A stretch of DNA of 64,000 nt from a bacterium (GTDB lineage Bacteria; Actinomycetota; Acidimicrobiia; Acidimicrobiales; Bin134), in NCBI GenBank assembly GCA_026705465.1, contig JAPPAP010000004.1, positions 84,337 through 148,336 on the forward strand, read 5' to 3'. Both the position numbers and the translations under genes were made by a program. The notes under the pieces are model-generated. The model made no database searches and was not told the DNA's origin. It worked only from the letters and a program-made list of their open reading frames with translations. Positions 26,206-41,896 of this stretch are shown piece after piece (within the stretch, counting starts at the first letter, position 1; every line of letters begins with the position of its first letter).

Positions 26206-26278
26206 GCCTCCTTAGCTCAGTCGGCAGAGCGTTTCCATGGTAAGGAAAAGGTCGAGAGTTCGATTCTCTCAGGAGGCT
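26206..26278 (+). tRNA. tRNA-Thr (GGT)
   Basis: 73 nt. Acceptor GCCTCCT / AGGAGGC, anticodon stem TTTCC / GGAAA enclosing ATGGTAA, T arm GAGAG-TTCGATT-CTCTC, discriminator T; CCA not encoded. TAGAGT at 26191-26196 is a likely -10 box. Confidence 0.96.
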
Positions 26279-26319
26279 CAGGGTCTCTTGAGCGGCATCC
26301 AGCCGCTGGGGAGCCCCGA

Positions 26320-26393
26320 GGCGGCGTAGCTCAGTCGGTAAGAGCGCTCGACTCATAATCGAGAGGTCGCCAGTTCGAGTCTGGCCGCCGCTA
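26320..26393 (+). tRNA. tRNA-Met (CAT)
   Basis: 74 nt. Acceptor GGCGGCG / CGCCGCT (terminal G-T), anticodon loop CTCATAA with CAT, T arm GCCAG-TTCGAGT-CTGGC. ACCA follows the acceptor, so CCA may be encoded (to 26396). Sequence alone cannot exclude tRNA-Ile2; elongator Met is preferred because tRNA-Thr/tRNA-Met is the conserved actinobacterial pair upstream of secE. A 6-bp hairpin (26291-26307) lies between the two tRNAs. Confidence 0.9.
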
Positions 26394-26405
26394 CCACCCT
26401 CCCCC

Positions 26406-26420
26406 TCGCCCAGCGGGCGA
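26406..26420 (+). terminator. Short hairpin after the tRNA-Met gene
   Basis: TCGCCC / GGGCGA stem of 6 bp with a 3-base loop, ten bases downstream of the tRNA. No T-run follows. Possibly a terminator or processing signal for the tRNA transcript. Confidence 0.35.
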
Positions 26421-26454
26421 CCAGTGTTATCTGCGCCCCACTGGGGGCTGGGGA

Positions 26455-26460
26455 TAACCT
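26455..26460 (+). promoter_or_regulatory. -10 box upstream of the ECF sigma gene, leaderless geometry to an ATC codon
   Basis: TAACCT, identical to the nuo -10 box, ends six bases before ATC 26467, which is in frame with the sigma factor. The in-frame stop TAA (26455-26457) lies inside the box, so translation cannot begin further upstream. Confidence 0.4.
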
Positions 26461-26514
26461 GAATCCATCGAAGCCGCAGCATCTCGTGTTCCGATCCCTG
26501 AAGACGCAGCGCTG

Positions 26515-27099
26515 GTGGAAGCCGCCCGCCGGGGCGACCGCGACGCGTTCAACGAGTTGGTCCGGTCCACGTACCGAGACATCTACTCCCTCGCCTACCG
26601 GCTTACCGGCAACCGGGACGATGCAGCCGACGTGGTGCAAGATGCCTATGTCCGGGCCTATCGGGCGATCCGGCGTTTTCGGGGCGACTCCAGCTTCTCT
26701 ACCTGGATGTACCGCATCACCAGCAACTGCGCGTCGACGCATCTGAGCCGCCGGTCGCGCCAGCGTACCGAGGAGTTAAGCGACGAAGTGCCCATCGTCG
26801 ATCAGCGGCCCGAGCAGGACCCAAGCCTGCGAGCCGAGGCAGCCGTTCTTCGCCATCACATCGACCGGGCTATCCGGGCGCTGCCCGAGCGGCTGCGCCA
26901 AGTGGTGGTGTTGCGTGATCTGCACGATCTCTCGCACAGCGAGATCGCCGACGAACTGGGCATCACAACGTCGGCGGCCAAGGTCCGACTTCACCGAGCC
27001 CGACAGCGGCTTCGGGCCGTGCTGCAACGCACCACCGATCTGGGCGCCGGTCAAACGGCATCTGTGCATCACGAAGAACAAGGCGAGGCGGCCCCATGA
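26515..27099 (+). CDS. ECF-type RNA polymerase sigma factor
   Basis: 195 codons from GTG 26515. Region 2 contains DAFNELVRSTYRDIYSLAYRLTGNRDDAADVVQDAYVRAYRAI and FSTWMYRITSNC; region 4 contains LPERLRQVVVLRDLHDLSHSEIADELGITTSAAKVRLHRARQRL with its helix-turn-helix. The start is doubtful: codons just upstream read PEDAAL in frame and complete the usual ECF opening (DxALVxxARxGD), but the only possible upstream initiators are ATC 26467 or CTG. The stop overlaps the next small gene (ATGA). No zinc-binding anti-sigma factor follows. Confidence 0.9.
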   Translation: MEAARRGDRDAFNELVRSTYRDIYSLAYRLTGNRDDAADVVQDAYVRAYRAIRRFRGDSSFSTWMYRITSNCASTHLSRRSRQRTEELSDEVPIVDQRPEQDPSLRAEAAVLRHHIDRAIRALPERLRQVVVLRDLHDLSHSEIADELGITTSAAKVRLHRARQRLRAVLQRTTDLGAGQTASVHHEEQGEAAP

Positions 27100-27281
27100 T
27101 CAACGACGCCACCCGGTCCTTTGACCACGGTCCTCCGTCCGAGGCGCCCCCCACCCTGGTGTGGAAGGTCATGGCCCGGCTCGACCAATACGACCGGCGC
27201 CGGCAGCTCATCAGACGCTTCCTGGCCGCGACGACCCTGGCCGTGATCACCGTCTTCGTCCGCCGTCGAGCCCGCCGGTGA
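27096..27281 (+). CDS. Small protein with one hydrophobic segment, coupled to the sigma gene
   Basis: 61 residues, ATG 27096 overlapping the sigma stop (ATGA). The N-terminal half is soluble; the C-terminus has a basic stretch (YDRRRQLIRRF), a short hydrophobic segment (LAATTLAVITVFV) and a final RRRARR. It has none of the zinc or ASD motifs of known anti-sigma factors. Position and coupling make it a candidate membrane tether or regulator of the sigma factor (inference). No homologue is recognised. Confidence 0.6.
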   Translation: MINDATRSFDHGPPSEAPPTLVWKVMARLDQYDRRRQLIRRFLAATTLAVITVFVRRRARR

Positions 27282-27346
27282 TCGGCCCCGGTTTTGTATT
27301 GCGGGTGCCTACTGTCGGCACGGTAGCCTTGTATGGCCCCTAACGA

Positions 27347-27419
27347 AGGGCAGTGGCTCAATTGGTAGAGCACCGGTCTCCAAAACCGGCGGTTGGGGGT
27401 TCGAGTCCCTCCTGCCCTG
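27347..27419 (+). tRNA. tRNA-Trp (CCA)
   Basis: 73 nt. Acceptor AGGGCAG / CTGCCCT, anticodon stem CCGGT / ACCGG with loop CTCCAAA (anticodon CCA), discriminator G. CCA is not encoded. It directly precedes secE, the usual actinobacterial order. Confidence 0.96.
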
Positions 27420-27465
27420 CGCAAGCGATCCCCTCCTCCCTAGTGCCAAGCGCACTGGAGTCACC

Positions 27466-27771
27466 ATGACCGACCTGAACAGACAACAAAAGCGGATGGC
27501 CCAAAAGCAGGGCTTCGTCGATGAAGAAGGCACCCCGGTCCGCGACCGCCGCCAGCAGCGCAACCAACCCCGCCCTGGCGAAGAGCGGGTGGGTCCGACC
27601 CAGTTCCTGCGCGAGGTTCGCGGCGAACTCCGCAAAGTGTCATGGCCGCGGCGCGAGGAGGTGGTCAACTACTCCATCGTGGTGCTGGTGGTTCTGGTGC
27701 TTCTCACCACGGCCATCGGCCTGCTCGACTGGGGCTTCAGTGAAGCCATCCTGAAGTTATTCGATCGATGA
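27466..27771 (+). CDS. secE: Protein translocase subunit SecE
   Basis: 101 residues. A charged N-terminal cytoplasmic extension is followed by the amphipathic helix LREVRGELRKVSWPRREEVVNYS and a single transmembrane helix (VVLVVLVLLTTAIGLLDW). It clamps SecY (gene at 57179). ATG 27466 has GGAG six bases upstream. Its stop overlaps the nusG ATG (ATGA). Confidence 0.97.
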   Translation: MTDLNRQQKRMAQKQGFVDEEGTPVRDRRQQRNQPRPGEERVGPTQFLREVRGELRKVSWPRREEVVNYSIVVLVVLVLLTTAIGLLDWGFSEAILKLFDR

Positions 27772-28604
27772 GCTCCGAGGTAGGCGAAACCGAAATGACT
27801 GACCTCTTCCCCACCAGCACTGATACGGCTGAACCGGAAACCGAAGAAACCGAAGCCGTCGATGCCGCCGAAGCGGCAGCGGCACTCCTACCCACCGGGC
27901 CAGGCGCTCAACCCGACATTGGAGTCCCCGACCCTGTCAGCGACAGCCTCCTTGACGACGAAGCCCTGTCCGAAGACGCGGCTGAGGTGATTGACGCCGA
28001 AGAACTGGTCTACGAGAAGGGCGAAGAAGAGGCCGAGACCATCAGCCCCTATGACATGCCCGGGAAGTGGTACGTGGTCCATACCCAGTCCGGCTATGAG
28101 AACAAGGTCCAGCAGAACATCGAGGCCCGTCGCAAGACCATGGACATGGAGAGCTACATCCACGAGACCGTCATCCCCATGGAAGACGTAGTGGAGTTCA
28201 AAGCCGGCAAGAAGGTCACCACGAAAAAGAAGATGTTTCCGGGCTATCTGCTGGTCCGAGCCGAGATGAATGACGTCTCCTGGGATGTGATCCGCAACAC
28301 CCCGGGTGTGACCGGCTTTGTAGGCCACGGTCGACGCGGCAGCAAGCCGTCGCCCCTCAAGCGCAAGGACGTGGAGAACTTCCTCCAAGTCAAGACCGAC
28401 GGCGAGCAGACGGTCCGCCGCACCAAGCCCCGCCTGCTGTACGAAGTGGGCGAGACCATCCGGGTCAAAGAAGGCCCTTTCGCCGACTTCTCCGGCGAGG
28501 TGGCCGAGATCAACGAGGATCAGCTCAAGGTGAAGGTGCTGGTCAACATCTTCGGACGGGAGACACCCGTTGAGCTTGAATTCTCCCAAGTGGCCAAGTT
28601 GTAG
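27768..28604 (+). CDS. nusG: Transcription termination/antitermination protein NusG
   Basis: 278 residues. Residues 1-95 form an acidic, low-complexity extension typical of actinobacterial NusG; the NGN domain begins at [15 protein letters not shown] and includes [14 protein letters not shown]; the KOW domain is [18 protein letters not shown]. NusG binds the RNA polymerase clamp and couples to Rho or the ribosome. Translation is coupled to secE by a 4-base overlap. Confidence 0.97.
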   Translation: MSSEVGETEMTDLFPTSTDTAEPETEETEAVDAAEAAAALLPTGPGAQPDIGVPDPVSDSLLDDEALSEDAAEVIDAEELVYEKGEEEAETISPYDMPGKWYVVHTQSGYENKVQQNIEARRKTMDMESYIHETVIPMEDVVEFKAGKKVTTKKKMFPGYLLVRAEMNDVSWDVIRNTPGVTGFVGHGRRGSKPSPLKRKDVENFLQVKTDGEQTVRRTKPRLLYEVGETIRVKEGPFADFSGEVAEINEDQLKVKVLVNIFGRETPVELEFSQVAKL

Positions 28605-28660
28605 GAAGATTCGAGTTCCCTAAAGCCGCCCAACAGGACCAAGCTGGAAAGGTAAGAGCC

Positions 28661-29086
28661 ATGGCTCAAAAGAAGGTAGCCACCACCATCAAAATCCAGA
28701 TTCCCGCCGGCCAGGCCACCCCTGCGCCCCCGGTGGGCACCGCGCTCGGCCCCCACGGCGTCGCCATCATGGACTTCTGCCGGGACTACAACGCCAAGAC
28801 CGAGGACAAGCGAGGCCAGATCATCCCGGTGGAAATCACCATCTACGAAGACCGGACGTTCTCATTCATTACCAAGACTCCCCCCACCTCGTTCTTGATT
28901 CGCGAGGCGGCCAGTCTGGAAAAGGGCTCCATGGAGCCAGGGCGTGATGTGGTGGGCAGCATCACCGACGCCCAGTGCGCGGAAATCGCCAAGATCAAGA
29001 TGCCCGACCTCAACACCGACGACCTCGAGCAAGCCAAGCTGCAAGTAGCCGGAACTGCCCGCAGCATGGGCATCACCGTGGAGTAG
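28661..29086 (+). CDS. rplK: 50S ribosomal protein L11
   Basis: 141 residues, the standard length. Binds the GTPase-associated region of 23S rRNA. Proline-rich N-terminal hinge [20 protein letters not shown] and C-terminal rRNA-binding [26 protein letters not shown] are intact. ATG 28661 is preceded by GGAAAGG. It starts the rplK-rplA pair after nusG. Confidence 0.98.
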   Translation: MAQKKVATTIKIQIPAGQATPAPPVGTALGPHGVAIMDFCRDYNAKTEDKRGQIIPVEITIYEDRTFSFITKTPPTSFLIREAASLEKGSMEPGRDVVGSITDAQCAEIAKIKMPDLNTDDLEQAKLQVAGTARSMGITVE

Positions 29087-29166
29087 CCGAGCAAACACAA
29101 CAGTCATATCCAATCGCCCGACGAGACGACCTCGCTCGGCGGGCCCTGAACACTGAGGGAGCCGAC

Positions 29167-29868
29167 ATGGCGAAGAAAGGCAAGCGGTACAGCGATGCCG
29201 CCCAGCGCTACGACAAGCAACATCCGCACTCCGCCCAAGAGGGCGTCGAGCTGGTGAAAAGCTTGGCCGCGGCGAAATTTGACGAGACCTTGGAGCTTGC
29301 GGCCCGACTGGGAGTCGATCCCCGCAAAGCCGAGCAGATGGTGCGGGGAACGGTCAGCTTACCGTCGGGCACCGGCACCGACGTTCGGGTGGCGGTATTC
29401 GCCCAAGGCGAGGCGGCCGCGCAGGCCAGCGAGGCCGGCGCCGACGTGGTGGGTGCCGACGATCTCGCCGAACAGGTGCAAGCCGGCAATATGGACTTTG
29501 ATGTGGCCATCGCCACCCCCGACATGATGCCGGTGGTGGGAAAGCTCGGGAAGGTTCTGGGACCCCGAGGGCTGATGCCCAACCCGAAGACCGGCACGGT
29601 TACCGACGACGTGGCCAAAGCGGTGGGCGAGTTCAAGAGCGGCAAGGTGGAATACCGCACCGACCGCCAGGGGAATGTCCACGTGCCGGTAGGGAAGGTC
29701 AGCTTTGAGGCCGAGGCCCTGGTGGCCAACATCCGAGCGGTCATGGAGGAGATCAGTCGGGCCAAGCCTGCGTCTCTCAAAGGCCGCTATATCCGCAAGG
29801 TCGCCATCTCCTCCACCATGGGACCCAGCGTCCGGCTGGATCCTGCCGACTTGGGGGCCAGCAACTGA
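29167..29868 (+). CDS. rplA: 50S ribosomal protein L1
   Basis: 233 residues. Forms the L1 stalk and is typically a translational repressor of its own operon. Signature KLGKVLGPRGLMPNPKTGTVT is present. The frame is open upstream into rplK, but ATG 29167 gives the normal MAKKGKRY start with GGGAG upstream. The rplJ leader follows. Confidence 0.98.
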   Translation: MAKKGKRYSDAAQRYDKQHPHSAQEGVELVKSLAAAKFDETLELAARLGVDPRKAEQMVRGTVSLPSGTGTDVRVAVFAQGEAAAQASEAGADVVGADDLAEQVQAGNMDFDVAIATPDMMPVVGKLGKVLGPRGLMPNPKTGTVTDDVAKAVGEFKSGKVEYRTDRQGNVHVPVGKVSFEAEALVANIRAVMEEISRAKPASLKGRYIRKVAISSTMGPSVRLDPADLGASN

Positions 29869-29899
29869 TCTGGTACCTTCGTTCGGCTTACAAATAATC

Positions 29900-30065
29900 G
29901 ATTTGCCGCAGACATCAGGCGCAGTGCCCAGTACCGCTTAATCGGTTGAAGCCCCGTCCGACCCGGACCGTGCCGAGACTGGCCTGACGAGGTGAACCTT
30001 CCCGAGACTCGCGGGGCGTTCGCTGTTGTCGGCGGCGCCCCATTGCTGGTTCTAACGGAAGGTTC
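29900..30065 (+). promoter_or_regulatory. Ribosomal protein L10 leader with ribosome-site sequestering stem
   Basis: The 206-base gap before rplJ holds GCCGCAGACATCAGGCGC (29905-29922), resembling the conserved segment of the L10 leader bound by the L10-L12 complex. Further on, GAACCTTCC (29994-30002) pairs perfectly with GGAAGGTTC (30057-30065), which contains the only Shine-Dalgarno-like sequence before rplJ ATG 30075. Inside this stem is a second hairpin, GGGGCG / CGCCCC (30013-30018 / 30036-30041). The layout suggests autogenous control of rplJ-rplL translation. Confidence 0.65.
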
Positions 30066-30074
30066 GCCAATCCG

Positions 30075-30656
30075 ATGGACAATCCCCGCCCCGAGAAAGT
30101 GGCCGTCGTAGAGGAGGTGCGCGAGCGCATCTCTGAGGCCGAGGCCGTGGTCATCACCGACTACCGAGGCCTCGATGTCCCGGCCATGGCCGACCTGCGC
30201 CGTCAGCTGCGCGAGGCCGGCGGCGACTACAAGGTGTACAAGAACACGCTGACTCGCTTCGCGGCCCGCGAGCTGGATCTGGATCTTGACGACGTCCTGC
30301 TAGGCCCAACCGCTTTGGCGTTCACCGGTACCCGAGAGGACGGCTCTCCCGGCGACGCGGTGTCGCTGGCCAAGGCTCTGTGCGAGTATGCCGACGGCTC
30401 GAGCTTCCTGACAATCAAGGGAGGCGTACTCGACGGTCAGGTGCTCTCGGCCGACGAAGTGGACGTCTTGTCCAAGCTTGGGACTCGGACCGAGATTCTG
30501 GCCGAGATCGTCGGGCTGCTTGAGGCTCCCCTCGCCGAGATGGCCGGACTGCTCGAAGCCTCGCTGGTGGAGATGGCGGGCCTCCTCGATGCCCCGCTGG
30601 TGGAGACAGCCGGGCTGTTGGAGTCGCTGAGCGACAAAGGCGGTGCCGCGGCATGA
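30075..30656 (+). CDS. rplJ: 50S ribosomal protein L10
   Basis: 193 residues, somewhat long. The rRNA-binding domain contains ITDYRGLDVPAMADLRRQLRE and YKVYKNTLTRFA. The C-terminal helix, which binds L7/L12 dimers, is built from four 11-residue repeats (144-154, 155-165, 166-176, 177-187) of the form E-x-x-GLLEAPL-x. In other bacteria each additional segment of this kind holds one more L12 dimer. Preceded by a structured leader. Confidence 0.97.
   Translation: MDNPRPEKVAVVEEVRERISEAEAVVITDYRGLDVPAMADLRRQLREAGGDYKVYKNTLTRFAARELDLDLDDVLLGPTALAFTGTREDGSPGDAVSLAKALCEYADGSSFLTIKGGVLDGQVLSADEVDVLSKLGTRTEILAEIVGLLEAPLAEMAGLLEASLVEMAGLLDAPLVETAGLLESLSDKGGAAA
30504..30635 (+). repeat. Four 11-codon repeats in the C-terminal helix of L10
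   Basis: Four consecutive 33-bp units encode EIVGLLEAPLA, EMAGLLEASLV, EMAGLLDAPLV and ETAGLLESLSD. The DNA units are diverged but clearly related, so this is an old expansion kept at protein level. Confidence 0.85.
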
Positions 30657-30724
30657 CCCGCTCAACGGGGCCAGCGCAGAAGATCGATAACCACTAACCA
30701 CAGACAAAGGAATGAGAAACAGCC

Positions 30725-31117
30725 ATGTCCAAAGTTGACGAGATTCTGGACTCCATCGGGTCCATGACCGTGCTTGAGCTCTCCGAGCTCAAAGAAGCCT
30801 TCAAAGAGCGCTTCAACGTGGAGGCGGCGGCCCCCGCCGCAGCCATGCCCATGATGGTGGCCGCGGCCGGAGCCGACGGCGGCGGCGGAGATGCCGCCGA
30901 GGAGCAAAACGAGTTCGACGTGGTCCTGACCAGCGCGGGCGACAAGAAGATCCAGGTCATCAAAGAGGTGCGCACCCTCACTAATCTGGGCCTCAAGGAC
31001 GCCAAAGAGCTGGTGGACAACGCACCCAAGCCCATCTTGGAGAAGGCCTCCAAGGAGGACGCCGACAAGGCCAAGGAGCTCATCGAAGCCGCAGGTGGGG
31101 CTGTCGAGCTCAAGTAG
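30725..31117 (+). CDS. rplL: 50S ribosomal protein L7/L12
   Basis: 130 residues. N-terminal dimerisation domain ([26 protein letters not shown]), a Gly/Ala-rich hinge, and the factor-binding C-terminal domain ([38 protein letters not shown]). It recruits EF-G, EF-Tu and IF2 to the ribosome. Followed by a strong hairpin. Confidence 0.98.
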   Translation: MSKVDEILDSIGSMTVLELSELKEAFKERFNVEAAAPAAAMPMMVAAAGADGGGGDAAEEQNEFDVVLTSAGDKKIQVIKEVRTLTNLGLKDAKELVDNAPKPILEKASKEDADKAKELIEAAGGAVELK

Positions 31118-31150
31118 CTCGTCAACAGCCCAAACGCCAGCAAATTCATC

Positions 31151-31178
31151 GCGGGCTTGGCTTGTAAACCAAGCCCGC
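31151..31178 (+). terminator. Strong hairpin between rplL and rpoB
   Basis: Perfect 10-bp stem GCGGGCTTGG / CCAAGCCCGC with an 8-base loop CTTGTAAA, 33 bases after the rplL stop. The following sequence is not T-rich, so it may be an attenuator or processing site rather than a full terminator. It overlaps the rpoB promoter. Confidence 0.65.
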
Positions 31179-31190
31179 GCCGCGTATCAT
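31162..31190 (+). promoter_or_regulatory. Promoter of rpoB-rpoC
   Basis: TTGTAA (31162-31167) and TATCAT (31185-31190) with a 17-base spacer. The -35 lies in the loop of the rplL-rpoB hairpin. The same TATCAT -10 occurs at the rplM promoter (63173). A start near 31197 would leave a leader of about 140 nt before rpoB. Confidence 0.55.
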
Positions 31191-31337
31191 TCCTAGATAC
31201 CCGCTCGCTCGTCTCCCCGGCCACGCCTTCTCCTTTGTCGCGGCCGCGTTTACGGGACTCCGTCATCCCGTTGACGTTCAGGGATTCGGGCAGCCTACCG
31301 GCGTTGCCCATCCACCACACCACCTCAGGAGCTCACC

Positions 31338-38849
<7,512 letters not shown>

Positions 38850-38862
38850 ACTTAGAATTGGA

Positions 38863-38894
38863 GCGCGGCCTTCGCTGCGCCCTCAATCTTTTTT
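38863..38894 (+). terminator. Possible weak intrinsic terminator after rpoC
   Basis: A short imperfect GC hairpin (GCGC ... GCGC with inner GC pairs and loop CTTC, 38863-38880) is followed eight bases later by a T-run (38889-38894). It lies 14-45 bases past the rpoC stop and 20 bases before rpsL. Partial attenuation rather than full stop seems likely. Confidence 0.4.
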
Positions 38895-38915
38895 CAATCA
38901 GCCCTAGGAAGTGCT

Positions 38916-39287
38916 GTGCCCACGATTCAGCAACTGGTGCGCAAGGGTCGCCAGTCCAAATTCCGCAAGGAGAAGACGCCGGCTCTCAAGGGCGCGCCCC
39001 AGCGGCGGGGGGTATGCACTCGGGTTTATACCACGACTCCGAAAAAGCCGAACTCCGCACTCCGGCGAGTAGCCCGCGTCCGGCTGACCAGCGGCATGGA
39101 GGTCACCGCTTACATCCCTGGCGAGGGGCACAACCTCCAGGAACACTCCATCGTGCTGGTGCGAGGCGGTCGAGTTCGCGACCTGCCCGGCGTCCGCTAC
39201 AAGATCATCCGCGGTACCCTCGACACGTCGGGAGTCACCGACCGCCGCCAAGCTCGCAGCCGCTACGGCGCCAAGAAGGACGTCTAG
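38916..39287 (+). CDS. rpsL: 30S ribosomal protein S12
   Basis: 123 residues. Decoding-site protein; contains [18 protein letters not shown] and [26 protein letters not shown], with the streptomycin-determining lysines (K42/K87-type positions: K in TPKKPNS; here R in [11 protein letters not shown] region is wild-type-like). GTG start with AGGAAG upstream. First gene of the str operon. Confidence 0.98.
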   Translation: MPTIQQLVRKGRQSKFRKEKTPALKGAPQRRGVCTRVYTTTPKKPNSALRRVARVRLTSGMEVTAYIPGEGHNLQEHSIVLVRGGRVRDLPGVRYKIIRGTLDTSGVTDRRQARSRYGAKKDV

Positions 39288-39289
39288 TC

Positions 39290-39760
39290 ATGCCTCGTAA
39301 GGGCCCGGCGGGGCGACGCGATCTTCCCAACGACCCAGTCCACGATTCGTTGCTGGTCACCCAGTTCGTCAACAAGATCCTGCAACGGGGCAAGCGCTCC
39401 ACCGCAGAGCGAATCGTGTACGGCGCACTCGACATCGTGGAGCAGAAGACCAGCGCCGAGCCGCTGGGCACCCTGAAGCGGGCCGTGGACAATGTGCGTC
39501 CCCAACTCGAGGTCCGCAGCCGCCGAGTCGGCGGCGCCACCTATCAGGTCCCTGTGGACGTCCGCCCACGACGGGCGAACACCCTGGCCATCCGCTGGAT
39601 CGTCAACCATGCCCGTGAGCGGCGTGAGCGCACCATGATGGATCGGCTGGCCAACGAAATCCTGGATGCCTCCAATGGCCTAGGTGCGTCGGTAAAACGG
39701 CGCGACGACTTGCACAAGATGGCAGAGTCGAACCGGGCCTTCGCCCATTACCGCTGGTAA
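39290..39760 (+). CDS. rpsG: 30S ribosomal protein S7
   Basis: 156 residues, the standard length. Binds the 3' major domain of 16S rRNA and nucleates head assembly. [20 protein letters not shown] and the conserved [15 protein letters not shown] and RRAN-type region ([10 protein letters not shown]) are present. The frame is open far upstream through rpsL, but ATG 39290, two bases after the rpsL stop, gives the family N-terminus. Confidence 0.98.
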   Translation: MPRKGPAGRRDLPNDPVHDSLLVTQFVNKILQRGKRSTAERIVYGALDIVEQKTSAEPLGTLKRAVDNVRPQLEVRSRRVGGATYQVPVDVRPRRANTLAIRWIVNHARERRERTMMDRLANEILDASNGLGASVKRRDDLHKMAESNRAFAHYRW

Positions 39761-39782
39761 GCGGCCTTACCCCCTGAGCGAC

Positions 39783-41861
39783 ATGTCTCGTCACCCGCTG
39801 GAAAAGACCCGCAACATTGGCATCATGGCCCACATTGACGCGGGAAAAACCACGTGCACCGAGCGCATCCTCTACTACACCGGCAAGGCCTACAAGCTCG
39901 GAGAAGTCCACGACGGCGCCGCCACCATGGACTGGATGGAACAGGAGCAAGAGCGGGGCATCACCATCACCTCGGCCGCCACCACCGCAGAGTGGGCCGG
40001 GCACCGGATCAACATCATCGACACTCCCGGCCACGTGGACTTCACCATGGAGGTAGAGCGCTCGTTGCGGGTGCTCGACGGCGCAGTGGCCCTATTCGAC
40101 GGTGTGGCCGGTGTGGAACCCCAGTCGGAGACGGTTTGGCGGCAAGCCAACAAGTACGGCGTCCCCCGAATCTGCTTCATCAACAAGCTTGACCGCACTG
40201 GTGCCAACTTCGAGCGGGCCGTGCTTACGATCTCCGAGCGGCTGCGGGCCAATACCGCAATAGTGCAGTTGCCCATCGGGATTGAAGCCGACCTGCTCGG
40301 CGTGGTCGACCTAGTGGAAATGCAGGGCTTGGTGTGGCGAGGTGATGACCTGGGCGCGACCTGGGATGTCACCGAGATTCCGGACGACCTTAAGGAAAGA
40401 GCCGAGGAGGCCCGCCTCGAGCTCATCGACCTGCTCACCCAGTTCGATGAGAACTTGTTGGAGAAATACATCGAAGACGAGGACTCGATCACTCCCGCCG
40501 ACCTGCGGGCCTCGCTGCGGGCCTGCACGTTGTCGCTTGACATCGTCCCCGTGCTGTGCGGGTCGGCCTTCAAGAACAAGGGCGTGCAGCCTCTGCTCGA
40601 CGCGATTATCGAATACCTCCCCTCCCCGCTGGACATCCCCCCGGTCAAGGGCACCCACAAGGGCGAGGAGTGCGAGCGGCCCGCCGACGACGAGGCCCCG
40701 TTCAGCGCGCTGGCGTTCAAGATCATGAGCGACCCCCATGTCGGCAAGCTCACCTATTTCCGGGTGTATAGCGGCCAACTGGAGAAGGGCAGCCAGGCGA
40801 TCAACCCCCGCACCGGACGCAAGGAGCGGATCGGGCGCATCCTCGAGATGCACGCCAACGACCGAGAAGATCTCGACGTTGTTCGGGCCGGAGACATCGT
40901 GGCCGGTATCGGCCTCAAAGACGTGCGCACCGGCGACACCTTGGCCCACCCCAACCACCCCCTCGAGCTGGAGCAAATGGACTTCCCCGACCCGGTGATC
41001 CAGGTGGCGGTGGAGCCCCGAACCAAAGCCGACCAAGACAAGTTGGGCAAGGCTATGTCGGCCCTGGCCGAGGAGGACCCCACTTTCCAAGTCCGCACCG
41101 ACGAGGAGACCGCGCAAACCCTCATCGCCGGCATGGGCGAACTGCATCTTGAGGTGCTGGTGGAGCGGATGCTGCGGGAGTTCAACGTGGACGCCTCGGT
41201 GGGCAAGCCGCAGGTGGCCTACCGGGAGACGATCTCAGCGCTGGTGAACAAGTTCACCTACACCCACAAGAAGCAGACCGGCGGCTCCGGCCAGTACGCC
41301 GAGATCACCTTCGATTTGGAACCCAACACCCCCGGCAAGGGCTACGAATTCGCCAGCGAGGTCACCGGCGGGCGCATCCCCCGGGAGTACATCCCTGCGG
41401 TGGACAACGGCATGCAGGACGCCATGACCACCGGGCCTCTGGCCGGCTTCCCCGTCGTCGATCTCAAGGTGACCCTCACCGACGGCAAACACCATGAGGT
41501 GGATTCGTCGGACATGGCGTTCAAGATTGCGGCCACCGCCGCCTTCCGCGAGGCCGCCCGCAAGGCCAAGCCAATCCTCCTGGAGCCCATCATGGCCGTC
41601 GACGTCGTGACGCCCGAGGAGTACATGGGCGACGTGATCGGCGATTTGAACGGTCGCCGGGGCAAGATCGACAGCATGGAACAGCGGGGCCGCGAACAAA
41701 TTGTCAAGGCCCATGTGCCACTCTCGGAAATGTTCGGGTACGCTACCGAACTCCGGTCGCGGACACAGGGGCGTGCAACGCACACCATGCAGTTCGACAC
41801 CTACCGGCAGGCGCCTGCCAAGGTGCAAGAGGAGATAATCGCCCGCATTCGGGGCGAATAA
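39783..41861 (+). CDS. fusA: Elongation factor G
   Basis: 692-residue translocation GTPase. G1 motif AHIDAGKTT, switch I region [13 protein letters not shown]3 DTPGHVDF, G4 NKLD, then domains II-V ending in [22 protein letters not shown]. Standard length. ATG 23 bases after rpsG, in the str operon order rpsL-rpsG-fusA-tuf. Confidence 0.99.
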   Translation: MSRHPLEKTRNIGIMAHIDAGKTTCTERILYYTGKAYKLGEVHDGAATMDWMEQEQERGITITSAATTAEWAGHRINIIDTPGHVDFTMEVERSLRVLDGAVALFDGVAGVEPQSETVWRQANKYGVPRICFINKLDRTGANFERAVLTISERLRANTAIVQLPIGIEADLLGVVDLVEMQGLVWRGDDLGATWDVTEIPDDLKERAEEARLELIDLLTQFDENLLEKYIEDEDSITPADLRASLRACTLSLDIVPVLCGSAFKNKGVQPLLDAIIEYLPSPLDIPPVKGTHKGEECERPADDEAPFSALAFKIMSDPHVGKLTYFRVYSGQLEKGSQAINPRTGRKERIGRILEMHANDREDLDVVRAGDIVAGIGLKDVRTGDTLAHPNHPLELEQMDFPDPVIQVAVEPRTKADQDKLGKAMSALAEEDPTFQVRTDEETAQTLIAGMGELHLEVLVERMLREFNVDASVGKPQVAYRETISALVNKFTYTHKKQTGGSGQYAEITFDLEPNTPGKGYEFASEVTGGRIPREYIPAVDNGMQDAMTTGPLAGFPVVDLKVTLTDGKHHEVDSSDMAFKIAATAAFREAARKAKPILLEPIMAVDVVTPEEYMGDVIGDLNGRRGKIDSMEQRGREQIVKAHVPLSEMFGYATELRSRTQGRATHTMQFDTYRQAPAKVQEEIIARIRGE

Positions 41862-41896
41862 TCAGGGACAAAGAGCCCGTTTTCGGAGGATAGAAA

